Below, piece by piece: positions 30,900-40,327 of a DNA stretch of 57,232 nucleotides. The position numbers and the translations under genes are program-made. Positions within the stretch are counted from its first letter, which is position 1; every line of letters starts with the position of its first letter. Below the pieces are notes generated by a model. It was not told the DNA's origin, searched no databases, and saw only the letters and a program-made list of their open reading frames with translations. Where the stretch lies: contig CAZLPS010000019.1 in assembly GCA_964561455.1 (NCBI GenBank), positions 1 to 57,232 on the forward strand. The letters run 5' to 3'. The stretch comes from JABDGR01 sp964561455 (GTDB taxonomy: Bacteria; Verrucomicrobiota; Verrucomicrobiia; Opitutales; JABDGR01).

Positions 30900-33233
30900 A
30901 TGCTGACCTTCATCATTCGCCGACTGCTCGCCATGATCCCGCTGCTTGTGCTGATCAGCATACTGGTGTTTTTCCTCATGAGCATGGCTCCGGGCAACGC
31001 GCTGGACGAATACCGCGCTCGCAAAGACATCTCTCCCGAACTAATCGCCCAACTTGAGCGCCAATACGGTTACAAGGACGCCCAGGGGAATCCCAATCCC
31101 GCCTATATCCGCTATTTCCATTGGGTGGACACCGTGTCACCGGTCAAATTCCTCGACCCGCAGGGCCAATTTACCTGGCGCCTTGGCTTTGGCTGGCCCA
31201 GTCTCGGCGATTCCTTTGAGTATCGCGTCCCCGTGACGGGCCTGCTCATGCAGCGCGTGCCGGCCACCTTGACGTTGGAGATTACCTCGCTGATCTTTGC
31301 GTGGGGCCTGGCGGTGCCGCTGGGAGTTTTGGCCGCGATCAAAAAAGATTCCTGGGTTGACCGCATAATTTCATTTGCAGCCTTTGCCTCACTTTCCATA
31401 CCGGAATACTTCCTCGGCCTGCTGCTGTTGATTCCCGCAGCCAACACCGGGTGGTTGCCGATTGGCGGACGCTCGTCGTTTGACAGCGATTTTTTCCACC
31501 CCGGAGCCCGGTTTTGGGACTACGCCTGGCATCTGGTGCTGCCCACCTTTGCGCTGGGTATCGGCAGTGTCGCCGGGATGATGCGCGTAATGCGTTCCAG
31601 CACCATTGACTATTTGCGCGCGGAGTTTGTGACGACGGCTCGAGCCAAGGGCGTGCCGGAAGGTCGCATCATGTTTCTCCATGTGCTGCGCAATGCCATC
31701 AACCCCTTGATTACATCGCTGGGCTTTGCTTTTGCCAATTTGCTGTCCGGCGCCCTGTTGATCGAAATAGTGCTGAATTATCCCGGCCTTGGACGTTTAA
31801 TTTACGACGCCTTTTTGCGGCATGACGAGTATGTGGTCATGGCGGCGGTATTGGTTGGTTCCGTCATGCTCATCCTCGGCAATTTGCTGGCGGACATTCT
31901 GTTGGCCTTGTCGGATCCGCGCATCCGTTTGGAACAGCAACATACCAGCGGAACCGTCAAACGCCGCGGTGGAACGATGGCCCTGGTCGTTGCCACGGTC
32001 CTCATTATTGCAGTTGGCTTGGGGATCTACGCCATGCCCTGGGACAACTCCGGTGCCATGGACAAGATTATCGGCCGGGTCGAAATTGCGGGAGCAATTT
32101 CGCTCATTCTGGCCGCCGGAGCCTTTTTGTGGGTGGCGCTGCCGACGCTCAAAAAATTTGTCGCCAGCCTGCCCCGTCAACCGCTTATTGCCCTGGCTAC
32201 CCTTATCCTGGTGGTTCTGTATGGATGCGCCCTGTTTGCGCCGGTGCTCGCGACCCGGCCCATTGACCAAATCAACTTAAAGAACACCTTTCATCCGCCG
32301 TCGCGACTGGTGTGGCAGGACGGGCAATGGTGCGCCCAGATTTATGAGAAAGTGGATCCGCTCACTTCCCACTACGAACCCAAGGCCGGCGTATTGATTC
32401 CCCTGAAGATTTTCGGCCGGGGCTATGAATACAGCATCCTCGGCCTGTTCAAAACCACCCGGCACCTGCTGGTGCCGGATTACGAAGCTTTAGGGACAAA
32501 GCTTGGCCACCCGGTGAATCCGGCAGACTATCCATTCTACTTGATGGGCAGTGATTCCACGGGTCGGGATGTGTATTCACGATTGCTGTTCGGCGCCCGC
32601 ATTTCCCTGACCATCGGGCTGGTGGGCATCGGCATCACCCTGGTCATGGGATTTCTGGTGGGCGGGCTGGCGGGTTACTTTGGCGGCAGTTTTGATTTCT
32701 TTGCCATGCGCGGCGTGGAGTTTTTACTGGCCATGCCTACGTTGTACCTGCTGCTGGCCCTGCGCGCGGCGCTGGCTCCGCACTTTGGATCCGCCGAGAT
32801 GTATTTGGTCATTATCGTTATTCTTTCATTGATTGGCTGGGCCGGCACAGCCCGGGTGTTGCGCGGCATGAGCCTGTCCCTGCGCGAACGGGCGTTTGTC
32901 ACGGCTGCGGAAAGCATGGGTCAGAGCACGGGAAGGATTCTGTTCAAGCATTTCCTGCCGAACTTGGCCGGGTATTTGCTGGTGGCAGCAACCTTGTCCA
33001 TCCCCGGTTACATCCTTGGCGAAGCGGCGCTGTCGTTTCTGGGACTTGGCATTCAGGAACCCTCGGCGTCGTGGGGCTTGATGCTGCGCCAGTCGCAGGA
33101 CATGAAGGTCCTTATGCTGAATTTCTGGTGGTTGCTCTTGCCCGGTCTGGGCATTTTCGTTACGGTCGTGTCCTTCAACATTCTCGGCGACGCCCTGCGC
33201 GACATTGTGGACCCGAAGATGAAGACGAGATAA
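30900..33233 (+). CDS. Fused OppB-OppC-type ABC transporter permease
   Basis: One continuous 777-residue frame holds two permeases. Residues 1-345 are OppB-like, from MLTFIIRRLLAMIPLLVLIS to the EAA loop TTARAKGVPEGRIMFLHVLR near residue 245, ending NLLADILLALSDPRI. Residues 345-420 contain two extra hydrophobic helices. Residues 420-777 are OppC-like, with a long periplasmic insertion (about residues 455-540), then MGSDSTGRDVYSRLLFGARI and the second EAA loop AAESMGQSTGRILFKHFLPN near residue 665. Usually these are two polypeptides of ~310 and ~300 residues that form a heterodimer. No internal stop or frameshift is seen. An internal ATG at 31978 could allow separate translation of the second half. 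Confidence 0.9.
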   Translation: MLTFIIRRLLAMIPLLVLISILVFFLMSMAPGNALDEYRARKDISPELIAQLERQYGYKDAQGNPNPAYIRYFHWVDTVSPVKFLDPQGQFTWRLGFGWPSLGDSFEYRVPVTGLLMQRVPATLTLEITSLIFAWGLAVPLGVLAAIKKDSWVDRIISFAAFASLSIPEYFLGLLLLIPAANTGWLPIGGRSSFDSDFFHPGARFWDYAWHLVLPTFALGIGSVAGMMRVMRSSTIDYLRAEFVTTARAKGVPEGRIMFLHVLRNAINPLITSLGFAFANLLSGALLIEIVLNYPGLGRLIYDAFLRHDEYVVMAAVLVGSVMLILGNLLADILLALSDPRIRLEQQHTSGTVKRRGGTMALVVATVLIIAVGLGIYAMPWDNSGAMDKIIGRVEIAGAISLILAAGAFLWVALPTLKKFVASLPRQPLIALATLILVVLYGCALFAPVLATRPIDQINLKNTFHPPSRLVWQDGQWCAQIYEKVDPLTSHYEPKAGVLIPLKIFGRGYEYSILGLFKTTRHLLVPDYEALGTKLGHPVNPADYPFYLMGSDSTGRDVYSRLLFGARISLTIGLVGIGITLVMGFLVGGLAGYFGGSFDFFAMRGVEFLLAMPTLYLLLALRAALAPHFGSAEMYLVIIVILSLIGWAGTARVLRGMSLSLRERAFVTAAESMGQSTGRILFKHFLPNLAGYLLVAATLSIPGYILGEAALSFLGLGIQEPSASWGLMLRQSQDMKVLMLNFWWLLLPGLGIFVTVVSFNILGDALRDIVDPKMKTR

Positions 33234-33358
33234 GCAAAGGCGACTGAAGCGATAAAAGCGACTGAGGCGACTATACACCACCAACCCATTAATAAAAAAG
33301 ACTTCAGCGTATACCTGCCCAGCCGCCAATCCAACCTGCAACCTTCAAATTGCTTCGC

Positions 33359-34228
33359 ATGACCGACCAGAATTCAGCCCCCCTGTTGCAAGTTGAGGAC
33401 TTGCGCATCAGCTTCCATGGCCGCGAGCATGTGGTCGAAGCGGTGAAGGGCATTTCCTTCCAATTGGAGGAGGGGCGAACCCTGGCGGTGGTGGGCGAAA
33501 GCGGCAGCGGGAAGTCCGTCACCGCGCTGGCGTTGACGAAGTTGCTGCCGCCGGCGCCAGCCTGCACGGTGGGTGGGCGGGTGCGGTATCGCGGGCAGGA
33601 TGTGCTGACGGCGTCTCCCCGGGAATTGCAGAAAATCCGGGGCAAGGAAATCGCCTACATTTTCCAGGAGCCCGGCAGCTCGCTCAATCCCGTCTTCTCG
33701 GTTGGCTGGCAAATCGCCGAGGCGGTGAAATTGCACCTGCCCCAGGTCAAGGACGTGCGGGGACGGGTGGTGGCGGCTTTGCGTGACGTGGGCATCCGCG
33801 ACCCGGAAAAACGCGCCGACGCCTATCCGCACGAGCTGAGCGGCGGCATGCAGCAGCGTGTCATGATCGCCATGGCGCTCGCCTGCGAGCCCCGTGTGCT
33901 GGTGGCCGACGAGCCGACCACCGCGCTGGATGTCACCATTCAAAAGCAAATTCTCGACCTGCTGCGCGACGTGCGCACACGGCACCGCATGTCCATCATC
34001 CTGATCACCCATAATTTCGGCGTGGTCGCCGGATTTGCGGATGACGTCATCGTGATGTTCCGGGGAAAAATAGTGGAATACGGCCCGGTGGCGCAAGTGC
34101 TGCGGGCCCCGCAGCATCCGTATACGCAAGCGCTCATCGCCTGCATCCCCCGTCTCGGCCACCGCAAAGACCGCCTCGTGACGATTGATTACGCAAAAAT
34201 CGAAGCGGCGGGGGTTGGACAAGCTTGA
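33359..34228 (+). CDS. Peptide ABC transporter ATP-binding protein (OppD/DppD type)
   Basis: The 289-residue ATPase has Walker A GESGSGKS (46-53), ABC signature LSGGMQQ (160-166) and Walker B VLVADEP (Asp184, Glu185), followed by TTALD. The C-terminal oligopeptide-transporter extension is present but short (HPYTQALIACIPRLGHRKDR), ending about 30-40 residues earlier than usual. The ATG at 33359 is preferred over a TTG 9 bases upstream. It is separated from the fused permease by 125 bases that contain GCGACTGAAGCGA-type repeats. It should energise both permease sets of this block, because only one ATPase pair is present. Confidence 0.92.
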   Translation: MTDQNSAPLLQVEDLRISFHGREHVVEAVKGISFQLEEGRTLAVVGESGSGKSVTALALTKLLPPAPACTVGGRVRYRGQDVLTASPRELQKIRGKEIAYIFQEPGSSLNPVFSVGWQIAEAVKLHLPQVKDVRGRVVAALRDVGIRDPEKRADAYPHELSGGMQQRVMIAMALACEPRVLVADEPTTALDVTIQKQILDLLRDVRTRHRMSIILITHNFGVVAGFADDVIVMFRGKIVEYGPVAQVLRAPQHPYTQALIACIPRLGHRKDRLVTIDYAKIEAAGVGQA

Positions 34229-34346
34229 AACACGGAGGACACGGAGAAATACTTTTTGAAATACACCCACCCATCATCCAAAATCCAATCCTTCATTCGC
34301 CTTGTCGCCACCCCACCCCTCCGTGCTCTCCGCGTCCTCCGTGTTT
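34228..34346. repeat. Inverted repeat between the two ATPase genes
   Basis: The arms at 34228-34246 and 34328-34346 are 19-bp inverted copies with one mismatch (ACACGG versus ACGCGG), 81 bases apart. Each arm contains tandem CACGGAG units. The repeat begins at the last base of the upstream stop codon and ends 18 bases before the next ATG, so it fills the gap between two genes that should be co-transcribed. It could set differential mRNA stability or be an inserted repeat element. Confidence 0.65.
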
Positions 34347-34363
34347 AAAAAGAATTTTTCCCG

Positions 34364-35152
34364 ATGAACTCACTTCTTGAAGTCACCGACCTGCACGTGC
34401 ACTACCCGTTGCGCGGCGGCCTGCTGGGCGGCCATAAGGGGGAAGTACGGGCGGTGGATGGCATCACGTTCCAAGTGCCGCGCGGCTCGACCGTTGGGCT
34501 GGTGGGCGAAAGCGGCAGCGGTAAAACCACCACGGGCCGGGCCATCACGCGGCTGGCGCCGGTCACCAGCGGCTCCATCAAATACGGCGGCGTGGAATTG
34601 ACCAAACTGGGCGAGCGTGAATTCTTCCCCTTCCGCAAGCGCATCCAGATGATTTTTCAGGACCCATTCAATTCGCTGAACCCGCGGCTCACCATTTTTC
34701 AAATCCTGTCCGAGCCGCTCGAAATTCATTTCCCCAAACAGACGCGGGCGGAGCGCGAAAAGCGCGTGGCGGAATTGCTGGCCCTCGTGGGCTTGGAACC
34801 GGCGCACCGGCAGCGCTACCCGCACGAGTTTTCCGGCGGCCAGCGCCAACGCATCGGCATCGCGCGCGCCCTGGCAGTCGAGCCGGAGTTCATTGTGTGC
34901 GACGAACCGGTGAGCGCCCTAGACGTGTCCGTGCAGGCGCAAATCGTGAATTTGCTGATGGACTTGCAGCACCAGCTCGGGCTGACGTATCTCTTCATCG
35001 CCCATGACTTGGCGGTGGTGGAGCACGTGAGCGACGAGGTGCTGGTAATGACCGGAGGCAAAATTGTCGAAGTCGCTTCCGCCGACGAAATTTACGCCCA
35101 CCCGCGCCACGAATACACCCGCAAGCTCATTGAAGCTGTGCCGACCCTCTAA
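34364..35152 (+). CDS. Peptide ABC transporter ATP-binding protein (OppF/DppF type)
   Basis: The 262-residue ATPase has Walker A GESGSGKTT (48-56), signature FSGGQRQRIGIARAL and Walker B FIVCDEPVSALD. The ending HPRHEYTRKLIEAVPTL is the usual OppF-type C terminus, slightly short of the ~320 residues of classical members. It pairs with the OppD-type protein upstream to form the nucleotide-binding dimer. It lies 8 bases before the ATP-grasp gene, tying transport and peptide modification into one transcript. Confidence 0.92.
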   Translation: MNSLLEVTDLHVHYPLRGGLLGGHKGEVRAVDGITFQVPRGSTVGLVGESGSGKTTTGRAITRLAPVTSGSIKYGGVELTKLGEREFFPFRKRIQMIFQDPFNSLNPRLTIFQILSEPLEIHFPKQTRAEREKRVAELLALVGLEPAHRQRYPHEFSGGQRQRIGIARALAVEPEFIVCDEPVSALDVSVQAQIVNLLMDLQHQLGLTYLFIAHDLAVVEHVSDEVLVMTGGKIVEVASADEIYAHPRHEYTRKLIEAVPTL

Positions 35153-35160
35153 TTGTTGCC

Positions 35161-37677
35161 GTGCCGCGCCGTCCTGACAACTCCTGCGACCATTTTGGCG
35201 ACTACCTGCCGCTCCGCGATGAAATGTGGACGGGGCCGGGCACGCCCCGCCCGGACGTCGCGCGCCTGTTCGCCGCGCTCGGGCAGTTTGAACAGGGGGA
35301 ACTCCTGGGCCGCAGCGAGCGCCTGACCCGCGCGGCGCGCGAATTGGGCGTGCACTTTGCGGTGGTGGACGACCAGCCGGTGGACGACCAGGAATGGCAA
35401 CTGGATTTGCTGCCGCGCGTGCTGGCGGCGGAAGAATGGGCGGTGCTGGAGCGCGGGCTAATCCAGCGCGCCCTGGCGTTCAATGCCTACATCGCCGACA
35501 TTTACGGGCCGCAGCGGATTCTGCAGGATCGCGCCGTGCCGTATGATGTGGTCTTGAGCGACCCGGCGTTTCACCGCCAACTTATTGGGCTGCCCGTGCC
35601 GGACGGCCGCTACGCACCCTTGGTGGCGGTGGACTTGGTGCGTGATGCCGTGGGCCAGTGGATGGTGCTGGAAAACCACTTTTCGACGCCCTTCGGCATT
35701 TCCTATGTCCTGCAATCGCGCCGGATGCTGGCGCAGGCGTTTCCGGAACTGTTCGCGACGGTGGACGTGGCGCCGGTCGCGCCGTTTGCCGCCCAACTGG
35801 CGGAAGTGCTGCGGGCCAAGTCACCGCGGCCCAATCCGCGCGCAGTGCTGCTGTGCCGCGGCGAGGACAACCAGTCGTATTTCGAGGAAAGTTTTTTGGC
35901 GCGCAGCCTGGGCATCACCATGGTGCAACCGGGCGATTTGCTGGTGCGCGAGAGCCGGGTGTTCCTAAAAACCATTCGCGGCCTGGAGCAGGTGGACGTG
36001 ATTTACCGCCGCATCGAAAGTTCCTCGATTGACCCGATTGCGTTTGGCCGCTCGCGCTTTCAGGGCGTGCCGGGTTTGGTGAATTGCGTGCGAAAGGGGA
36101 CGGTGGCCGTCGTCAACGCCATTGGCAGCGGTGTGGCGGACAACCGCGCCATGCTGCGCTACTCCGACCACATCATTCGTTACTACCTGCACGAAAAGCC
36201 GCTGCTCAAAACCGTCCCGACGTTCACCTGCCGGGATGCGGACCAGGCCGAGCATGTCCGGCAGAATCTGGCGACCATGGTGCTCAAACCGATCCATGAC
36301 TTGAACACGATGCAGAAATATTACGGCAAACGGCTCGACCTGGCCAGCGCGCGCGACTTGCGCCCGGTGTTGGATAGCAATCCGGAACTGCTCGTGGCCC
36401 AGCCGCGTTTGGAGCCGAGCCACGCGCCGCGCTTTATTGACGGCGAATTTGTCTCCCGCAGTGTATTCATGCGCGCTTTTGTATTACTTGGCGAAACGCC
36501 CGCCGTGCTGCCGGGCGGCTTGACGCGCCAGGCGCTGGGCCGGGGGGAGAACCAGCGCCTGACGATCATGACCGGCGGCATCAAGGACACTTGGGTGCCC
36601 GCTTCGGGCCCGGGCGCCACCACCACTTTTGCCGCCGCCGCTGCGGCACCCGAAGCCATCGGCGAAGAATTCTCCATCGGCAGCCGCGTCGCCGAAACGA
36701 TGTACTGGATGGGCCGCTACTTGGAGCGCGCCGAAAACGTCGCCCGCCAACTCAACACCCTGGAAGCCTTGCGCTGGGACGCCCTTGGCCAGGGCGCGGA
36801 GCGACTCTACTGGCCCTTGTGGCGGGCCGTGGCGGTGTCGGCAGACCAATGGAAGCGCACCAACATTGCGCCGCCGCCGGACTTGCCGGACTTGACGCGC
36901 TCTCTCGTCCTTGACCGCGAACTGCCCGCCTCGGTCCACGCCTGCGTCCGGTCGGCGATTAACAATGCCGCGAGCATCCGGGACATCGTCACGCCGGAAT
37001 TATGGCAGGTATTGAACCGGCTCGGACTCAAGTTGGCGGACGCGAGCGTGAAGTTGAAGAACGTTTCCCGCGCGCGCTTGCGGGAGACTTGCCAGGTCGT
37101 GGTGGACGAGGCCCAGCGCGTCAGTGGCGCAGCGGAGCGGACGATGCTGCACGACGAGGCCTGGCAATTTTTCCGCATCGGCGTCTGGCTGGAGCGGGCA
37201 ATCAACACGCTGGCGATTTTGCAGGCATTGGTGGGCCCGGAGGGCCGCCAATTGCTGGGCAAAATCGAGCAGGAGACGGACCTGACCGCGCTCCTGCGCC
37301 TGCTGTGCTCGCTCGACGCCTACCGGCGCACCTACCGCTCGCGCGCGTATCTGGAACGGGTGCTGGCCTTGATGATTGGCCATACGGGCAACCCGAGTGC
37401 CGCGGCGCATTGCCTGGCCCACCTGCGCCTGGCCCTGGCCAATTTGAAAACCCACCGCGACCTGGGGCCGGCGAATCCGCTCGTCGTCGAACTCGCCCGG
37501 CTGGAGGAGGTCTGCCACGACCTCGACCCAGCCAAGATTCTGGCCGCAGCCGCCGGAGATTCACTCGGGGATTTGCGCCGGCAGGTCGAAGCGCTGCACC
37601 AAGGCATGGAGGATGCCTATTTCAGCCACCAACATGCCTTCGCCGTGGCTGAACAAAGAACCATCGAGTTTCACTAA
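35161..37677 (+). CDS. Circularly permuted ATP-grasp (type 2) fused to alpha-E domain
   Basis: The 838-residue fusion begins at a GTG 8 bases after the OppF-type stop. Residues 1-475 match the circularly permuted type-2 ATP-grasp family (formerly DUF404/DUF407), with FNAYIADIYGPQRIL, LCRGEDNQSYFEESFLA, a VVNAIGSGVADNRAML segment and VLKPIHDLN. From about residue 505 to 820 comes the all-helical alpha-E domain (formerly DUF403), starting RVAETMYWMGRYLERAENVAR. Comparative studies group these two domains with transglutaminase-like proteins in predicted peptide-ligating operons; ATP-grasp enzymes make peptide or amide bonds using ATP. Here both domains are in one chain and the transglutaminase gene follows 27 bases later. 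The actual product is unknown. Confidence 0.92.
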   Translation: MPRRPDNSCDHFGDYLPLRDEMWTGPGTPRPDVARLFAALGQFEQGELLGRSERLTRAARELGVHFAVVDDQPVDDQEWQLDLLPRVLAAEEWAVLERGLIQRALAFNAYIADIYGPQRILQDRAVPYDVVLSDPAFHRQLIGLPVPDGRYAPLVAVDLVRDAVGQWMVLENHFSTPFGISYVLQSRRMLAQAFPELFATVDVAPVAPFAAQLAEVLRAKSPRPNPRAVLLCRGEDNQSYFEESFLARSLGITMVQPGDLLVRESRVFLKTIRGLEQVDVIYRRIESSSIDPIAFGRSRFQGVPGLVNCVRKGTVAVVNAIGSGVADNRAMLRYSDHIIRYYLHEKPLLKTVPTFTCRDADQAEHVRQNLATMVLKPIHDLNTMQKYYGKRLDLASARDLRPVLDSNPELLVAQPRLEPSHAPRFIDGEFVSRSVFMRAFVLLGETPAVLPGGLTRQALGRGENQRLTIMTGGIKDTWVPASGPGATTTFAAAAAAPEAIGEEFSIGSRVAETMYWMGRYLERAENVARQLNTLEALRWDALGQGAERLYWPLWRAVAVSADQWKRTNIAPPPDLPDLTRSLVLDRELPASVHACVRSAINNAASIRDIVTPELWQVLNRLGLKLADASVKLKNVSRARLRETCQVVVDEAQRVSGAAERTMLHDEAWQFFRIGVWLERAINTLAILQALVGPEGRQLLGKIEQETDLTALLRLLCSLDAYRRTYRSRAYLERVLALMIGHTGNPSAAAHCLAHLRLALANLKTHRDLGPANPLVVELARLEEVCHDLDPAKILAAAAGDSLGDLRRQVEALHQGMEDAYFSHQHAFAVAEQRTIEFH

Positions 37678-37704
37678 AGTTCTGCCTAGTCTGTTGCCCA
37701 CGCC

Positions 37705-38631
37705 ATGCGTTTCCGCGTCACTCATCGCACTGAATATGCCTACCGGGCGCCCGCCTCCGAGTCGTTTGCCGAGGTGCGGGTCTGGCCGCGCGACACGCGC
37801 ACCCAAAAGGTCTTGCAGCGCAAATTGACCATCGAGCCGCGCGTGCCCGTGGACAATTATATTGATTACTTCGGCAACCATGTCGAATTTTTCTCGGTGC
37901 CCTTTCGCCACCCGCGCCTGGCCGTCGAAGCCTCGGCGGAGGTGGAGACCTTTCCCATGCCGGATGTCAGCGAGGCGCTGGCGGTGGACGTGGCCGAGGC
38001 CCGCCAGCTCTTTCAGAGCCAGATGCACAAGCTGTATGATTTTTTGCAGCCGAGCGACACCGTGCCGCTTGGAGAGCTTTTGCGCCCGCTGAAGCGGCGG
38101 TTTTTCGCGCCTGGTAGCACCCTGGGTGAATCATTGCTGGAATTAAACGGCTGGATTTACAAGGAATTTGCGTACCGACCCGGGGTCACGGACATCAGCA
38201 CACCGCTGCAAAAAGTCGTCCAGCAGCGTAACGGCGTGTGCCAAGATTTCGCCCACCTCATGCTCTCCATCGTGCGAACCTCGGGCCTGCCCGCGCGATA
38301 CGTCAGCGGCTATATCGAACCGTACGATCCGGAGAAAACCGACCCGGCCCTGGTCGGAGCGGCGGCGAGTCACGCCTGGGTGGAAGTCTTTTTGCCGGGT
38401 GGCGAATGGTACGGGCTTGACCCGACGAACAACCAGCCCGCGGGAGTGCGGCACGTGGTGACGGCGGTCGGGCGCGATTACCACGACGTGGCCCCGATGC
38501 GCGGAACCTACAAAGGCGCGCTGGACCAGCGGTTGCAAGTCATCGTGTCGCTCCAACGCACCGAACCCAACGGGCAGGTACAGAGCAACGGCAACGGCAC
38601 CCACGCACAATCTCAGGCGCAATCGCAGTAG
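37705..38631 (+). CDS. Transglutaminase-like cysteine protease family protein
   Basis: The 308-residue protein has an N-terminal bacterial transglutaminase-associated beta domain (MRFRVTHRTEYAYRAPASES, about residues 1-90) and a transglutaminase core. The catalytic triad is visible: Cys179 in NGVCQDFAHL, His223 in SHAWVEVF and Asp239 in YGLDPTNN. A Gln/Ser/Asn-rich tail ends the protein. No signal peptide is seen, so it probably works in the cytoplasm with the ATP-grasp/alpha-E protein. Such proteins are predicted to act as peptidases or amidases on the ligated product. The association is known, but its embedding between two ABC systems is unusual. Confidence 0.92.
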   Translation: MRFRVTHRTEYAYRAPASESFAEVRVWPRDTRTQKVLQRKLTIEPRVPVDNYIDYFGNHVEFFSVPFRHPRLAVEASAEVETFPMPDVSEALAVDVAEARQLFQSQMHKLYDFLQPSDTVPLGELLRPLKRRFFAPGSTLGESLLELNGWIYKEFAYRPGVTDISTPLQKVVQQRNGVCQDFAHLMLSIVRTSGLPARYVSGYIEPYDPEKTDPALVGAAASHAWVEVFLPGGEWYGLDPTNNQPAGVRHVVTAVGRDYHDVAPMRGTYKGALDQRLQVIVSLQRTEPNGQVQSNGNGTHAQSQAQSQ

Positions 38632-38646
38632 TCTTCTAATTTCACC

Positions 38647-40308
38647 ATGAACCCGTTTCGCTCCCGCGCCCGCATGTTATCCGCCGGCCTTGGTCTGGTG
38701 GCGGGGGCGCTGCTGCTGGATGCATGCGGAAGACGGGAAACGCCCGTGGAAATAGCCAACCGTGAGGGGATTTTGCTCGTTAGCAGTGGCGGCGATCCGA
38801 CCTCCATTGACCCCCAACTGATTCAGACGCTGAACGATTCGCACATCAGCATCGCGTTGTTTGAAGGTCTGACCGTGCCCGACCCGGTGACGCTCGAACC
38901 AAAGCCCGGCGTCGCCAAGAGTTGGGACTATGATGAGAAAACAATGACCTGGACGTTTCACCTCCGCGCCGAGGCCAGGTGGTCGAATGGCGATCCGCTG
39001 ACAGCGGGCGATTTCGTGTTTTCGTTTCAGCGCATCCTGACGCCGGCGCTGGGGGTGAATTATGCAAACATGCTTTACCCGATTAAGAACGCCACGGCAT
39101 TTAATAAAGGCACCTTGAAAGACTTTACCCAGGTGGGGGTCCACGCGTTGGACGACCACACCCTCCAAATCCAACTCGAACACCCCACCGGTTACTTCCT
39201 CGAATTGTGCTACCACCAGACCTATTTGCCGGTGCATCCGCCGACAATTAAGAAATTCGCGGCCATGGCCCGCCGGGACTCCGGCTGGGACAAGCCGGAA
39301 TCCTTTGTCGGCAACGGTCCGTTTGTCCTGAGCAAATATTCCCTTGGTGAAGTCATTGAGGTGAAAAAGAATCCGTTGTATTGGAATGCCGCTGCCATCC
39401 GGCTTAACGGCATCCGGTTTTTTCCGATTGCGGACATCAACGCCGAGGAACGCGCCTTCCGCAATGGGGCCCTCCACGTTACGAGTACGCTGCCACCACC
39501 GCGGTTTGCCGCCTACCATGAAACCCATTCTCCTTATTTGCGCGTCATGCCCGTATATGGAACCTATTTCTACACGTTCAATACGCGTAAAGAGAAAGGG
39601 CCGCTGAGTGACCCGCGCGTGCGCCTGGCGCTTAATCTGGCCATTGACCGGCAGGCGCTGGTGGACCATGTGACCCGCGCCGGGCAATTGCCCGCCTTCA
39701 CGATGACGCCGCCATCGGAGCAGTACCGGCCGCGGGCGCAAATTCACGAAGATGTCGCCAAAGCCAAGCGTCTCCTGGCGGAAGCGGGCTATGCCGACGG
39801 CAAAGGCTTTCCGTCGGTCGAGCTGTTGTATAATACGTCCGACGCCCATCGGGCGGTCGCGGAATATTTGCAGGAAGCGTGGAAGAAGAATCTCGGCATC
39901 GCTATGCGGCTGGCCAATACCGCCAATCCCGCCTGGATGAACCGGCGCGATGTCGCGGATTTCGACATCATTCGCGCCGGTTGGTATGGAGACTACACCG
40001 ACCCGTCAACTTTTCTGGAGCTTTTTTCCAGTGACAATGAAGAAGAGCAATCCGGCTGGAAGAACGACGACTACGACAAACTCATCCTGGCCGCCCGCAA
40101 CGAAACTGACCCGGCGAAACGCATGGAAGATTTCCAACAGGCGGAAGCCATCCTTGGGTCCGAGGCACCCCTGATCCCCCTGTACTATTACACGACCATC
40201 ATTCTGATACGGCCGGAAGTCCGCGGTTACCACAACAACCTGCTCGACCAGCACATTTACACGGATGTTTATCTGGATCCAAAGGCCACCGAGCCAGAAC
40301 CACAATAA
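38647..40308 (+). CDS. Oligopeptide ABC transporter substrate-binding lipoprotein (OppA-like)
   Basis: The 553-residue family-5 solute-binding protein has a signal with lipobox LLLDAC (Cys27). Typical OppA segments are GGDPTSIDPQLIQTLNDSHI, GLTVPDPVTLEPKPGVAKSW, ARWSNGDPLTAGDFVFSFQR and FVGNGPFVLSKY. It is only distantly related to the first binding protein of the block (29023-30897) and closer to true OppA/MppA. It starts 15 bases after the transglutaminase gene and precedes its own permease pair. The ligand is presumably a peptide, possibly a murein peptide as for MppA; that is inference. Confidence 0.92.
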   Translation: MNPFRSRARMLSAGLGLVAGALLLDACGRRETPVEIANREGILLVSSGGDPTSIDPQLIQTLNDSHISIALFEGLTVPDPVTLEPKPGVAKSWDYDEKTMTWTFHLRAEARWSNGDPLTAGDFVFSFQRILTPALGVNYANMLYPIKNATAFNKGTLKDFTQVGVHALDDHTLQIQLEHPTGYFLELCYHQTYLPVHPPTIKKFAAMARRDSGWDKPESFVGNGPFVLSKYSLGEVIEVKKNPLYWNAAAIRLNGIRFFPIADINAEERAFRNGALHVTSTLPPPRFAAYHETHSPYLRVMPVYGTYFYTFNTRKEKGPLSDPRVRLALNLAIDRQALVDHVTRAGQLPAFTMTPPSEQYRPRAQIHEDVAKAKRLLAEAGYADGKGFPSVELLYNTSDAHRAVAEYLQEAWKKNLGIAMRLANTANPAWMNRRDVADFDIIRAGWYGDYTDPSTFLELFSSDNEEEQSGWKNDDYDKLILAARNETDPAKRMEDFQQAEAILGSEAPLIPLYYYTTIILIRPEVRGYHNNLLDQHIYTDVYLDPKATEPEPQ

Positions 40309-40327
40309 TAATTTCCTCCACCCTGCC

